Shown: positions 23,201 to 37,852, numbered from the stretch's first letter. The stretch: DNA of 64,000 nucleotides from Megalopta genalis (GCF_051020955.1 NC_135013.1:29271802-29335801); one strand, 5' to 3'. The notes: a model not told the origin generated them from the sequence alone. Translations and numbers: made by a program.

Positions 23201-24360
23201 CTCTGGTAAGGTCTGATCGGGGCTGTCTGGTTCTACTTGTCTATAGGTTAATGGTCGTTTCTACTGCCTAATTTTTAATCGGAATATATTCCCCAACATT
23301 CGTGTTAAAATGTACATATTATTTAATTTATAAGTTAAGTACGAGTTTGTCTGTCTGTGACTCGGCAGCTCTGCTCAGAAACCTGCTCCATTCAATCAGC
23401 GTTATTACGATTTAATTATCTCGCATTACGATAAAATATATAAAAACTGTTGTTAAAAAATATGCTCTCGCGATCTATATAAAATAAACAGAATTTGTTG
23501 AACGGTACTGTGAATCCCCCGGTATGAATACGATTGTTCCGATACGAGCCACAGAGCCATGAATCGGCCGAAAGGTAATTAGCAGTCCCGACTGTTAAAT
23601 GGATGAGGAAATCGAACTCCTTCCCGGGTCATAATTTCAATTGAATTTGATGATGAAACATTCAGCGCGACCGTGTACAATAGAGCCGCTGCACAATGCC
23701 AGCCCGTCGTCCGTTTGATCAAAAACCGTCTACGGCGGAATCGACGTTGAAAAATAACGACGAACGACGTTCTTAAGTCTTTGATGCGTCCCGAGCACGA
23801 GTGCCCACGGAGGTCGACACAATGACAAGGCGGAGAATTAGGCTGCCATTAGTCCGGGAGGAACGGGAGCGCGGCCTCGGCAGTGGAAAAGGCAGCCCAT
23901 TGTTGGCGGAAGACGCTCATACGGGAAGCGAGTTAGTTAATGGCGCAAAACCGGATGATGTCAGGAAAACAGCCGAGCTTCGTGAAAAAGATTTTAATCC
24001 CTACCGAGGAGGACGATGAGCAGAGCGGAACGGAGGGGGGCAGGCGAGACGGGAGAACACGGGGAACGAAAAGTTTCTTTGGAGGCCCGAGTCTTCCCGG
24101 ACAACCCTCTGGTCGTTAAACTAACTACAGCAAAATGGCCGGAACATTTAGAAAAAGGGAACATTACGTCCTCGACGGTTTAAGCGACCTTGCGCCACTT
24201 CACGGACATTCATTGTCTTCCCAGGCTATAATTGAAACGGCGCGGCCCGTTTTTACGCAAATGATCGTGTCATTGACTGCGGGATGAAGAATGCAGGTGT
24301 TCCACGAAATTTAAATGCAGTGTGGTGCCTTGATCGTCCGGCTTTTAAGTATCAGAGCGT

Positions 24361-24714
24361 ATACAGGCTTTCTCAAAATCATGGTATCTCCGGGAAATGA
24401 GGGGTTGCTGAGGTGATTTGAAGTAACTTTTTCCTTAGCGAAAATGCGATCCGCCGTGTCGTTTACGAGTTATTAACGAAAAACAGTGACCAATAAGAGA
24501 CGAGATCGGCTGGCGCGCGGCGGCCGAGCCAATGAGCGGAACTGGGCTTCGTCCGTGCGCCAGCCGAGCTCGCCTCTCATTGATCACTGTTTTTCGTTAA
24601 TAACTTGTAAACCAAGCCACGGATTGCATTTTCGCTAAGGAAAAAGTTACTTCAAATGACCTCAGGAACCCCTTATTTCCCGGAAGTACCATAATTTTGG
24701 GATACCCTGCGTAT
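24361..24714. mobile_element. Family B palindromic element, copy 2
   Basis: It shares AACGAAAAACAGTGACCAAT and GCCAATGAGCGGAACTGGG with the copy at 3.1 kb. Outer ends ATACAGGCTTTCTC and the complement of GGGATACCCTGCGTAT form imperfect terminal repeats. Confidence 0.82.
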
Positions 24715-25666
24715 CATTCATAAGCAGAACGACTCATTATAAAAATTATATAAAGATGAAGTATGATACTGTAATTAATTGTAAGTAACTGTTCCATTAT
24801 GCCCGGATTCTATTATATCAAATTAGCTCCGCACGCGTGATGCAAGATCGAAGGCGAAACATTACTTTCCCGCGATGAAATCTGTAAATGTAAAAGCATT
24901 TTCAATGCTGTTGAGAATCGGTAATTTGTAGGTTTTACGGCCTTGTCCGTTTTTTAGGTAAAGCGGCCCTTGCTGCCCATCTGCAGGGCACGTGAGCGCG
25001 AAACGTGCGTTGACTCGAAAGTCCGTTACACAGGATTGGTTATTTATGACCAATAAAGATTTCTCGACCCATAGTTTGCGGGTCTTCCATGTTTTTAGTT
25101 AGTCGTCGGTGAGCAGCCTAAGAGTACACTAGTTGTCTCTAAGCTCCCACGAGCAAGCCTCTAGATTAGATCTTGTGTGTTCAATAAATATACTTTTACT
25201 TGCAAATACTCTGCTTGCAAATAATCAACAAAATCAACTGGCCGTCGTTGTTAAAAAATATTTACGATCATTAAAACAACGAAATACGTACATTCCGACG
25301 TTACTATGATCTCGCAACAGTTGCGCGTGCTGGGAAACGTGCGAGTCTAAACGGACGTACAAAACAAACGTCGACGCAGCGGACGGCATTGTGCGCCGCG
25401 TAGTCGAAGAAATAAAACGCGCCGCAGCGGAAGCGTCATCGCGGCGGCAAAGGGAAAGTAAGCCGCGAAACCCCATCATCAAGTTAGTTCCCCATCGATC
25501 GCAGTGGACAATCGGTCGGGCGATCCAGGAGAGTGCGCGGGGATACAACTTGTCGATCGTGGCAATTGACGCGGCATCCCTCTAACAAAAGGAAGATCCC
25601 ACGCCGGCGTTGAATAGCGGCTCGCTGGCCCGTGAATTTCAACTTCGAATAGAAACCCGCAAACCA

Positions 25667-25697
25667 GACCAGACCAGGCCAGGCCAGGCCAGACCGG
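25667..25697. repeat. CCAGG/CCAGA pentamer run
   Basis: About six pentamer units in tandem within intron 1. Confidence 0.8.
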
Positions 25698-26587
25698 ACG
25701 ACAAAAGCCTTGGCGTAGCTGCCGGGCCAATTAGAAGGGGTGGACCCTGACTCCGGCCGATTGTCGCGGACGAGGCCGCCCTTGAGAGTCACTGGCTTGA
25801 TCCACGCACCGGCACACACAGGCCAGCCTATGAATGAAACGAACTCTGCCCTCTCGGCTCCCTGTTCGCCCTCTCCGCGGCTTTCTCTGTCCTTTCTCCC
25901 AGCGCGCCCCGTTCCCCATTCTCTCCCTCCCCCCTCGCCCCCCGCTCTCTTTCATCCTCGCCGCGCCTTCGGTCAGCTCGATTCAACCTTTCTGCATCCA
26001 CGAAACGCTTCCTTCTCCGACTGGTCTCGAGCTTGCTCCCCCACCGGCGAAACAACATGCGTGCGTAACGTTACGTTACTGACTCCGGCGTGGGCGTATG
26101 AGGCAGACGATCGCGGCGAGATGGCTCGCGAAATTTTTCTGCTCGATGTCGCTCTCCTTTGTGCGCGCTGAAATTAATTCGCGTGTAGGTGGCGGACGGA
26201 GCAGAGCTTGTCGCTCTGCTCAAGGTCGTTTCGATCGAAGGTTCATCAAATAGCGCTGCAGACGATGACACCGCCGGGGATTCGGATAAAATTTATCGGT
26301 CGTCGGCGAAATCGGTTTGGAAGATAGCAGAGGCGGAGACAAGGTTTCGATTTCGATTGAATTTTCGAGTGGCTTTTTGAGGGAGAGATTTTCAGATTCT
26401 ATTCCGCGGTGTGCGTAAGATGAGAAGGATTATGGTAGCAGGGAGAGAAATCGTTATACCTTCGATTCGGATTCAGTTTTGGAAATAGCGAGGCTGATGG
26501 TGATCGTAAAAGCAAATTATTTTGGACGATCAAGATCGTTCTACCTGCGATTCAGATCGATTTTGGAAATAGTGAGTAATAGATAGA

Positions 26588-26773
26588 TAATTAGGCTGAG
26601 AGATTTTTATGCAAAATAAACATTGTAGGAATCAATTGTAAGAAACCCTCTTTTAATCATTTTAATAACTCGTACGTTGCATAAAAATATTCTGAAATTC
26701 TTCGAACGTCAGTTTTGCTTTCGACCCTGTTATTTGTGCGAAAAATCCATAAAATCTGCAATCTAGCGATAAT
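26588..26773. mobile_element. Family D element, copy 2 (degraded)
   Basis: The left AGAGATTTTTATGCAAAATA and right TCCATAAAATCTGCAATCTA ends correspond to the family D terminal repeats, with several mismatches. Confidence 0.55.
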
Positions 26774-28127
26774 AAAAATAAAAAGCGCGATATCGATATT
26801 CGTAATTAAATTGGTTGATGAGATTGTACGATGAAGAGAAATTTCGGTTGATCGTTTCCCTTCGATCCAAAGTGATCTTTCATCGTGAAATAGCGAAGAA
26901 GATGACGACAATAGAGAGGATCCATCGGTTAAAGGTCGTCGTCCTTCTTTAATCCAAATTAGTTGACGACGTCGGAGACAAACAATCGCGTTTCAACGAA
27001 CAAATTAATCCCTATCACAGTCGACAAACAGTTCAACTTCCGTTCTCGTTCCCTCCTCCGTCTCGTCGGGCAACTTCTATGTCGCCGTAGCAATCCTCTA
27101 ATGATTTCTTTTTCCGGCGAACGAGGTGTCTGTTCACAACAGAAGATCCACTTTCCGAGGGAAAAGTTTATTATTCTTCGGGACCCTTTCTGTCCTCTAC
27201 AGAGGATATTTTTTCTCTCCCTTTCGCCTTCCCTGCCCAAAGTCCCGAGATTTCTTTTCGAAAAGTAGGTGTTTTATCCCGAAGAGGAGCAGCTTTCTTT
27301 CGCGAAGAGGAGTCTCTATAGACTCCGCTCCCTTTGAAGAACCTTGTCAAAGAACAGGATATTGGTAAAGTCGTTGGCAAACCCTTATTACATTAAGTTT
27401 AAGGAAACTGCTCCTCGTTGCCGGGACCTCTCGCCATTTACATAACAAAGTAATCGCACAAAGACCGATGCGCGACCTACGTACTATCTCCGCCGTACAC
27501 TCCCGCTTCTTTGCCCGGGATCACCGGTACTACCGTGAATTTAACTCTCGGTTGTCAACGCCTCGTTACTTTCAGCTGTTTCAATCTCCCGCAGCAATAA
27601 TACCACTTGCCGTCGCTTTGATCGCTGAATAAATTACGCTGGAACGCTCGGGATTCGAACCATTACTTATATACTCGGGCTAACAATTTCGAAGAACGTA
27701 CCGCGACCTGCGGCATCTTTCTTCTCTACGTCGATCTACCTTTAGAAACGCTCCAGAATACGGAGAATCCTAAGCGTTGGGCCCGAGAAGATTATCGAAC
27801 TTAATTATTGTACTGCCAGGGCCTAGGATCTGAACAAGCCTTCCTGTCGCATCGATCGTTACCTTTCAGATTTGCAGTGTCAGTGTTTAAATCGAGCCTG
27901 GGATCTGAAGACAATTTTCTTTGATGGTTGTTAATATTTTAAAAGGATCTTTCAAAGAAAATACATAAATATCTTGAAGGATCTAAGAGTATAATAATAT
28001 CTAAAGAAATCTTTCCCTTACATCTGGAACCTGAGAATTTATTTTCTTGAGCTTGAAGAGAAGGATTTAAAGATAATAATTCTTCTTTCGTTAATAAAAA
28101 AATAACTAGGAAAAGTGCGGCATCTTT

Positions 28128-29205
28128 GAATTACCTAAAGACTCAAAGTATGTTTATGAATAAAGAACTAGCAGCATTTATGTCCACACACGAGGGTCAC
28201 AAGATCTAAACGATCGTCGCTTTCAAGTTCGACGAACTTTAAAACCTACAAGATCCAAGAATCCTTGTTCCTAGACTTAGTGGTATCTGAGATATTCTAG
28301 GATCTACAAAATTCTATATTTTCGAACCATGAAGGTTCACCATGAAGATCGTCACAATCATCTTCTCTCTCGAAACATAATTGAGAAAAATCCTTCACCT
28401 TCGAACTGCCTAAAGACTCAAAATATGTTTCTAAACAAAGAACTGGCAACATCTACGTCTACAAAGGAATCTTTAAAGACCACCAGGTCCAAGAATCCTT
28501 GCTCCTAGGTCTAGTGGTATCTAAGGTATCCTAGGCTCTACAAAATTCTATATTTTCGAACGATGAAGGTTCACCATGAAGATCATCACAATCATCTTCT
28601 CTCTGGAAACATAACTGAGAAGAATCCTCCACCTTCGAACTGCCTAAAGACTCAAAATATGTTTCTAAACAAAGAACTAGCAACATCTACGTCTACAAAG
28701 GAATCTTTAAAGACCACCAGGTCCAAGAATCCTTGCTCCTAGATCTAGTGGTATCTAAGGTATCCTAGGCTCTACAAAATTCTATATTTTCGAACCATGA
28801 AGATCATCACAATCATCTTCTCTCTCGAAACAGAAGAAACAGAAGAAGAATCCTCCATCTTCGAAATGCCTAAAGAATCCAAATATGTTTCTAAACAAAG
28901 AACTAGCAACGTCTACAAAGGAATCTTTAAAGACCACCAGGTCCAAGAATCCTTGCTCCTAGATCTAGTGGTATCTAAGATATCCTAGGCTCTACAAAAT
29001 TCTATATTTTCGAACCATGAAGATCATCACAATCATCTTCTCTCCCGAAACATAACTGAGAAGAATCCTCCATCTTCGAAATGCCTAAATACTCAAAATA
29101 CGTTTCTAAACAAAGAACTAGCAACGTCTACAAAGGAATCTTTAAAGACCACAAGATCCAAGAATCCTTGCTCCTAGACCTAGTGGTATCTAGAATATCT
29201 AGAAT
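28128..29205. repeat. Minisatellite, unit about 234 bp, five copies
   Basis: Marker motifs CAAAATTCTATATTTTCGAA and ATGAAGATCATCACAATC recur. Their starts are spaced 234, 234 and 220 bases from about 28324, with an older diverged copy to the left. The 220-bp copy lacks about 14 bases. A 63-codon frame at 28797-28988 (+) is created by this variant and is not conserved in sister units. Confidence 0.87.
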
Positions 29206-32200
29206 ATGGTCCTCGAACCACGACTATCGTCGGAAGTAAAAGCACTAGCCCTGGAACAGACGATCCATCGTCCACAATTCAGCATTACCTTCTACGCTCG
29301 AAATAAATCTTGCACAGGAGCCATAGCCAGCTAATCAGGTCGGAGTTAGCTACCGAGTCCCCATTTCCGTGTGCCCGCCGGAAGTCCTCGGTTGCTTCGG
29401 CTAAATCCGTTCAAGAAGATCGAAGAAACGGTCCGCCGCTCGCCGGAAATTAAAGCAACGCACGGTTCGATCGATCCCCGGAGCCGGCAGGGACACCAAG
29501 CCGATTTCTGGAAGGGTGGACCAGGCGGGAGAAAAAGCGGGGGGATGCGTCACAAAACGGGGCGAGATTGACCAATCCGCTCCGTGGATCGCGAGGATCT
29601 CGCGCGCGGACTGCGACGCGCTGATAAATCGGATTCCGGCTGATAAATCAGCCGACGCGCGACGATAAATTCGTGCCGGCTGGCGGACGTATCGCGAGGA
29701 AATATCGCGTGATCGCGTCCGATTAATAATCCGACCGGTCGGGTTCCTTCGGCCGCCATGTTTTAATTAAAAGCGCCGTGGACCTCTCCTCGACGGTGTC
29801 TGTGTTTCGGCCGGACCAAGGAGTCCTCTATCGGTCGAGGATCAGTCGACCGACCTTGGAAGTTAACCCGGACAGTCAGCTCTTCGGATAGCACAAGTGG
29901 AAGGACGTGGATGACCTTGCAGGTCCTTGAAAGTAGGAGCTTCCGCGAAATGTCTCGACGCGTCCGTGTTCCTTCTTTCAGATTTCATTTATTTTTTTAT
30001 CTTTTTTGTTTATCTGCTGAGCCGATGATCTATTGATTTGTAATTGGTTCATAGTCTTTTTTCAATTTTAAAGTGTTTCCTTTTAAATTAAGTTTTTAAG
30101 AGACGTGAGGTTTCTTTATTGTAAACTAAAATTGCTTACGTTCAAATTCTCCATGTTTGAGATATAACAAACACTATTTAACAATCGTTAACAAATGGCA
30201 ATGTATACTGAACAAATCAGCTGATTTTATAGTGATTATATTGTCAGTTATATTTAATTGCAACTAATCCTCCATAGAGTCTTTTTACTTATCGATTGAC
30301 GAATCACAAAATAAATAGTTCAAAATCGGTTGTTATCCAGTTTCACGATGCAACATTGCATTCGTATTATGCTAAAAATCTACGTTAATTTCCAGATATT
30401 AGGACCGAAAAATCGGGGTCCGAAAAAATTCGTCGAAATTTTACGCAAACGTTAGCGAACGTTGAAAATTGTTTGCTGCAGTGACATAAATTTTTAGACG
30501 AGAAATTCAAGAGTATTCCGGTAATAAAAATAATTAATTTCACCATTTAACAATTTACTGATCTTGCTCGTGTCACGTAATGCATTTCGAAAAGCAAATT
30601 CTATAGGATTGAATACAATGGTGTTTCATCCGAATTACAATTTCATGAACGATGAATTGAACATTAACGCTTCGAGTACAATAATGCAGGTTTCGTAACG
30701 GCGTGTCTTTTAGCGAGATAAATATTTAGATGGTAAACTTCGACGGGGTAAAATAATTAATTTTATCATTTATCGATTCGCTGATATTACACCGGAGCCC
30801 GATGATATTTTTCAAATGGCTGTAATCGTTGATTATCCTCGCAATATTTCACGGACTCCCGCGATACGTTATTCATTTTTTTTTGTGCACGCGTAAGACA
30901 TGATTTATTGCTAAGTTGTCAGAATAAAATAGCGTTCGAATTGAATCAGCATTTTACCAGAATTACGATTACGGGAACAACGAATTGGATTAACGTTCCG
31001 GCAACAATACTGCGGTTTCGTTGCCGTGTTTTTCTTGTTTTTCCGTTTTTATTATTTTTACGGTAAACTCGAGGTACGAGTGGCGACCGCTCATCGCGGC
31101 ACACGCGCGCCGCATACATACACGCGTAAGTACGCGAGAAAACATTTGGCGAGAGCAGATAATCCGGCAGAAATGTTTAACCAACCTCGTTATTTATTAA
31201 CGTTTTCCCGCTGGCTGGCCGTAATTCGTTCGGACCCTCGAAAGTGATGTAATTTCGCACGGGAATGATTTATTTAATCCCGCCGATGATTCATCGAAAT
31301 TCTCGTGCCCGCGCGCAGAAAACGGGCCGCGGACACGGCGCGAATGTAATTCGGTCGGCGGTTCCATTATTTATTCAAATGTCACGGAAGGCTTCCGCCG
31401 ATTGAAGGAAGCGCGGAAGACAAATGATTGAAACGGCAAAAACCAGCGGGGAAAGGAATATTTGTTAACGTGCAATCGCGTTGCGGCGTCGCGATTCGCG
31501 TTATCGCGCGCCAAACATAGATCATTGAAATTGTTGCGCGGTGAAATCAGATTCGGAATTTTCGGAAGGACCCTTCCGAACCCCTGATCTGTCTGAAATT
31601 TAATTGCGATCTGATACAGTCGATCCTGAAATCTGAAATCAGATCGAAAAGTTCAAGAATTGAAACTATGAAGTCTGAAAGTCTTAGACCAGTTATGACC
31701 GTTTGAAATCTGGATCATTTTGAAGTCTAAACTATGGAATCTGAATTTTAAGGAAGAATTTAAGCTCAAATATTTGTAAAAAAATTTCTGAAATCTGTTC
31801 TTTGAGTTTGAGATCTAAACATCTGGTGTTAAAAATGGCCGAGTCCTTTTAATTCGCGATTATGTTCGTACACGTTCGAGTACATATACTCACGATTTGA
31901 TTTAGGTGTTCGAAGCCACGGCCAATGTTCGTCCATTGAACGCGAATAGCGCAAATTACCGCGCACGATTATAATAATAAATGGTATCGGCGTGACGATG
32001 AAAATTAACAATTCAATCCGTAGTTATTAGGATCAGTATCTACATTTCGGATTGCCAGAAATTCTGTTTCCCATCATCGGCCGATATTCGTGTAAAATTC
32101 TCTACTGATATCCGTCCGGCACAACGTTTCTGAAATTGACGTGAAAATTGCATAGGATCGAAACCGAAACGCTCGCCGTGACTATTTCACTGTGTACTCT

Positions 32201-33198
32201 TCGAAACTGTTCAACCTTCGAGCCGGTATAATACTTTTTACGAGCTTTACCGAAACACGTTTAACTGTCCGTAAACCAATTTCGTTTGAAGCCTGGATAA
32301 AAAGTAAATAAAATATAATTGAATGACAGAGGGAAAACTCGAAATCGCAGTTGACTCGAAATCCGTCGACCGATACGATATCCTAATCGCCGCGATCCTG
32401 ATCGCGGCGACGCGTAATAACGAATAAAAAAGAAAGAAGACGTTCTCTGAAATCCCGACGGAAAATAAAATAAAACAGGTCTGTCGTCGCTCGCGAAAGT
32501 CTCGCAGGCAATTTTACCGGATAACTTTTGATTAATCCTGAATAACGGAAGACAAATTGTACCAATAATCGGGAAAGCAGACCGAATCCTTTTTATTCGT
32601 ACCCGACACAGCGTGTCTCTCCGTTACATCATGCTGGAATCCAGCCGAAGGCGAGCAAACCGGCCGTCTTGCTCGATTATTGTTTTTCAGTCGAGATCGC
32701 GATTACATTACATAGTAAATAGGATTACGCCGGCGGAATTCTCGATTCTTTTTATCAGGCTGCAGCACCCTGCCGAGTTTCCACGGACGTATCACGGTCC
32801 TGCCTCCGCTATCCTTATTTTACGCTGGAAAGAGGATTCCACCACTACCTCTGCGCCCGGGAAAATTACTCTCTTGATTGACAAATTCTACGGACCAACC
32901 TTGGAGTTAAGACAGTGTCTACCGTCTCATCAGTATTATCATTATATTATGTTCTTACGCTTACAATATATTAGTATTAGATGTTGGTCGTTACTGTAGA
33001 ATATTGTTCATTATTAGATGGTAATTAATACATGTTCGACGACAGTTTTGCGAATTTTATATGTCGACATGTGCAAAATTATATACAAACAGTGCAATGC
33101 AATATAATAGACGACAATGTGAGATATAATAAAAAGAGCTGCACAATATTTTACATTAAGCTTTAATATATTTAAGATAATTTTTTCCTGTGTCGTTT

Positions 33199-33716
33199 AA
33201 TTATGATCAAGTATGATAAAGTATGATCAAATATGATGAAGTATGATCAAATATGATCAAATATGATCAAGTATGATCAGTTATGATCAGTTATGATCAA
33301 TTATGATCAAATATGATCAATTATGATCAATTATGATCAATTATGATCAAGTATGATCAAGTATGATCAAGTATTATCAAATAATATGATCAAGTATGAT
33401 TAAGTATGATCAATTATGATCAATTATGATCAAATATAATCAATTATGATCAAATATGATCAATTATGTTCACATATGATCAATTATAATCAAGTATGGT
33501 CAATTATAATCAAATATAATCAAGTATGATCAAGTATGATCATGTACGATCAAGTATGATCAATTATAATCAAATATAATCAAGTATGATCAAGTATGAT
33601 CAAGTATGATCATGTACGATCAAGTATGATCAATTATAATCAAATATAATCAAGTATGATCAAGTATGATCAAGTATGATCATATACGATCAAGTATGAC
33701 CAATTACGATCCAGCA
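33199..33716. repeat. 10-bp satellite TATGATCAAN, about fifty copies
   Basis: An uninterrupted array of decamers of the form TATGATCAAG, TATGATCAAA or TATGATCAAT, with one phase break near 33370-33390. Every unit carries the palindrome TGATCA or a one-base variant. Confidence 0.92.
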
Positions 33717-36700
33717 TGATCCCTACAATATGCGAATTTAATCTATCTCACAGAAACATGTTCAACCCCCAAACAACAAAGGCCGGGTCCCTTCTAACCC
33801 AGAGTATCAAAATCATCCTTCGATTACTCAATTCCTCAGTTAGATTAAAAACAACAACCGAAAATTTAGAAGCGCCAAAAAGTATATTTAAAAAGTTCAA
33901 TAAGACGACCTTAAATCGACCGAATAATTTCAAAAGAAGGTCACCGAGCAACGTTCAAAGAAAAGAAATGTTTGCCGAGTAAAATAAAGCGGTAGCCACT
34001 CGGACCGAAATTCAAGCAGAATTTTACAATTACTCAAGAGAAAGAGAGTCGTGTCGAATCGAGAATGGAGAATGTTTCTGGGAGGCGCACAGCGTGAGTT
34101 GCACCGGTATTGTGCAGAGTCCGGCCGGCGTAGATGACGCGTCCTTAATCGAAAGAAGATGATCGCTAGGCCCGAGCGGTCTCAGGATAACGGGACCGTT
34201 TCCTGTCGGCAGAAGGACGAGGATTGGCCGCGAGGGTGAGGGTAATCCGACGCGAGTCGAATGGGATCTCGTTTTCTTTTCTTTTTTTTTCGCGCGCGTT
34301 GTAGGAGGAGCGAAATCGACGCTAAACTTCTGCATCAACTTTCGGCGAACGACCGTGTTTCCTCGGTAAATCCGCTGGGTCGGGCTAAGAACCTCGCAGG
34401 GAATGAAACAAAAACGCGGCCTCGCCGACATTAGCCACGCGTAACTCCGGCTGAGAGCTGTTATTTTTCATATTTTCCGCGCGACGTAAACGCGCGATCG
34501 CGAATCTCAGTTTACCGACGGATCGTCCGTCACGGCCGAAAGCCGATCAGCGTGTCACTTTTAATTTTCGCCGCGCCGAAGCGTCCTTCAGAAACGACTC
34601 GCTGCGTCGAGCGTTCAATTCGGTAAACGTTCCCTCGATTTTTAATAAAACACGCAACGGACGGCTCGCGAATTAAAGTTCCGGAAACGTTGCGAATAAT
34701 CTGCTCGGCAAACGTTCTTCCCTTAATCCCATAAAGTCGGGGCGTACGGGGCGAAATTTATTAGTCGTATAAAATGTTGAGGGGGGGGGGAGGAAAAGAA
34801 TGGCGGGATAGAGATCACGATAACGCACGAAGCTACAGGGAATTTCCATTAGCGAATTTATACAGAGGACAGTCGCTTTCGAATTTCCCGTATTGGAAAA
34901 CGCTAGACAACGCGGATCGAGGAAATTATCGGGCGTGGTTCCCGTAAGATTTTCGTTACACGATCTATCGATCCGTCGGTTGGGTTGTAATCGTAAAGGC
35001 TATCGATCGTCAGGTGATTCTCCTGATTGTTCTCCCGGTAACATCCGCGGTTTCCAGGATATCGGGGGCTGTTCCCGATTAAAAGAAGAGCGCGGGGCCG
35101 GAAACTGTCGATCGCCGGGATTTATGTATCCTAATCCGTGGAACCTATTAAAAGAACCGCTCCTTGCGATCGTGGCCACGAGAATTATTAATTCCGGCGA
35201 GATTGCGGACACCCGTCGCCGGGTAAACCGGGACAATTGATTCGCGGAGAAGTTTCGAGAGCCGAACACGAGCCCGGATTAAAGGAAAATTCAGCGGTGC
35301 TCCGTTCGGCTGTAAGAGGAAAATGTGTTATGAGAGAAAACAGAATGAAAAGACTTAGGAATTGAACTGCCGCGCCCGATAGGAATGATAGCCTGGGAGT
35401 ATGCTGAATATTGGATGATAGCGAGACGGGGAGAGCGAGGAAGAGAATGGGAATATTAAATATTTGAACGCTTCAAGCGATAGAACGTTTGTCTACCGAT
35501 AAATGTTCCGATGTTGCGAACTTTAGGATTGTCTACTTTGATTTAGTTGTTTAGACCCCAAACACGGAGATCATGAATGCGTGGATTGGTGTAACGATGC
35601 CGTCTGTTTCGCGCGGGTTTTTTTTTCACAAAAAGTAAGCTCCATCGATTCGAACGTGCTCAAATTTTCAAAATTCACAGAACTACGCTATTATGATGTT
35701 GTAAGTATGAAGAATGTGTTACGGTTCAATTTGTATTTATTTGTTTAAGCGTTCAATTGTTTCAATATTTCAATCTTTCAATCTTGCAACCTTTCAAAAG
35801 AAATATGAAAGAGTCGCGATATGTCGGAAGCAAAATTTGAACGAGCTGTAAAAGGAAGATCGAGAGAAACAATAATAAATATAATAAATACTAAATAATA
35901 AATATATTATCGCTTTTTCGTTTCTTCCAAAACACGGCATACGCGCATTAATTCCTCGTTTCCGACAAATCGCGAAGCTTTTCCATTCTTCGCACCCTCA
36001 AATTGCCTAACGTTCGATCACGTATCAGCGGCGAACATTAAACATTTAAACCGCCGGAGCCTCAAAATCCCCGAACACGTAGTACAATGCGCGATTGCCT
36101 GAACCGTTTAGCACGGAAACTTCGAAAGCAGCGCGCCCAGAAACCGAAAACCCACGAACCCGATGCAAAGTCCGGAAATAAAAATCGGCCGACCGCACGA
36201 ACGCTAGACAATCCCACAATCCGGAAACAATTGCATCTCACCAGACCCCACCAAACAGTTGCACGAATTTCCCAAAGGGTATCCGTCGGTGATTTAGGAA
36301 GCTCGTCTGCGTGGCAGGCGTTAATTCGCGGCGATCGGCCGGCCACGGATCGTTTGCCATCTGAAAGCTTCGGTTTCGCGGTTAACGAACCTCTCGGCGT
36401 GTAATTGCCGTGCCCAAGCAGGGATCACCGCGCGATTACCATAGTTTTCCCATAAACTAATGCACGGCCGAGCGTGTTTGCCAAATATTTTCTGCGGCCG
36501 ACGGGAGATCGGTGGACGGCGGCGGCGCGAGCATGCGCTCGCGTGCATTCGCTCGCGAAATTCGATGATCCGTTTTTCCCAACGAGCACACCTGGGATCG
36601 GTTTCTACGCCAATGAGGGACGCACGACGGCTACACCTTTCGTAGCCAGTACCCACGAGGAACTTTCGAAGGTATATACGAGCGGCCGGCGATGAATGGA

Positions 36701-37852
36701 CACCGGAACAGGTTCTGAATCTTATGCAATGATAAATGAGTGACCCCGCAGCTTCACCTGCACACCTGGACGAGAAACCATGCCCGTCGACCCGTGTACG
36801 AGCACGTGTGTGTAAGTGCGCGGCTCTGTGTGCGTACCCCGTTCACTGTCCACGCTAACGCATCGCTGAATGGGTCCTCGGCGAAACGAACATCCATGTA
36901 AATTAATCGATCAAATAATCGTTTCCGCGAAACTCACGCGGAAACTGACCGCCACTGTGGGAACGATGCCTCGCTCGTCCCACTTCCACCGATATTTTTT
37001 TCGCTCCTCCATTAACCGATCCGTGCCCAGCATCCGAGAATTTCATAATGTCTTGTTAACGTTTAAACTTGCTAAAGATATACTCGACCGGGATCTCCGC
37101 TGCAAAATATTACCGAATAATTGCTTTTTAATCAGCCCCCACTGCCAGTATATTTCTTCGATTTATTTTCGTAGCTTCGCGGCTTGCGACTCTCGTTCAA
37201 CGACACCGTCCGATCAGAGATCGAATAAACGTTTTATCGAGCCCGCATCGATCTGTTGCAGAAATGCCGATCTTTCGGCGAATCAAATTCTATAAATATC
37301 CTCCTCGCCGGTCCGCAGTGATTGGTAAATAGCGATTTAACCTGCTTGCCAGATCGTACATAAATTCCTTGAACCTGCGTCGCCTGGATCAAAAAATGCG
37401 GAAAACTTTCCGCGCATCTTTTTTTTAGTCGTTTCAATAAACAAAGCTGCATCGCAGCATCTGTATTTTGTCGCGTTCGTCGAGCTCGCCCTTCCGGTCA
37501 GAAATGCAATTTCAAAAAAAGGTGTTCAATTATTCCAATTTCTTCGTTTCCGAGGTAGATGAACGTTTTTTTTCGAGAGGCAACGCGTGTACAATGGACT
37601 TTGACGTGAAAAAGTTGATTTTGCGTCAAACTGTCAAATTCTCTGTTCCGATCAATTCAGGCTCGTAACTAGATTATGGTGAATGGTTTTTGCAAATTCA
37701 CAATTTTTTTTTGTTCTCCTTTTATCGATCCCCCCGAGCAACGCCGAAAGCTCCGCTGTGTTACGCGAAACAGTTTTGTTCAAATAATTTTCAGATAAGC
37801 ATTTTATGGAGCATCGTTGAAATGTTCGTTTTACAAGATAATTCGATAAACA

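Noticed and set aside
27640..27690. GGATTCGAACC resembling a tRNA T-arm
   Set aside because: The flanking bases do not form a T stem and no D arm, anticodon arm or acceptor stem can be drawn.
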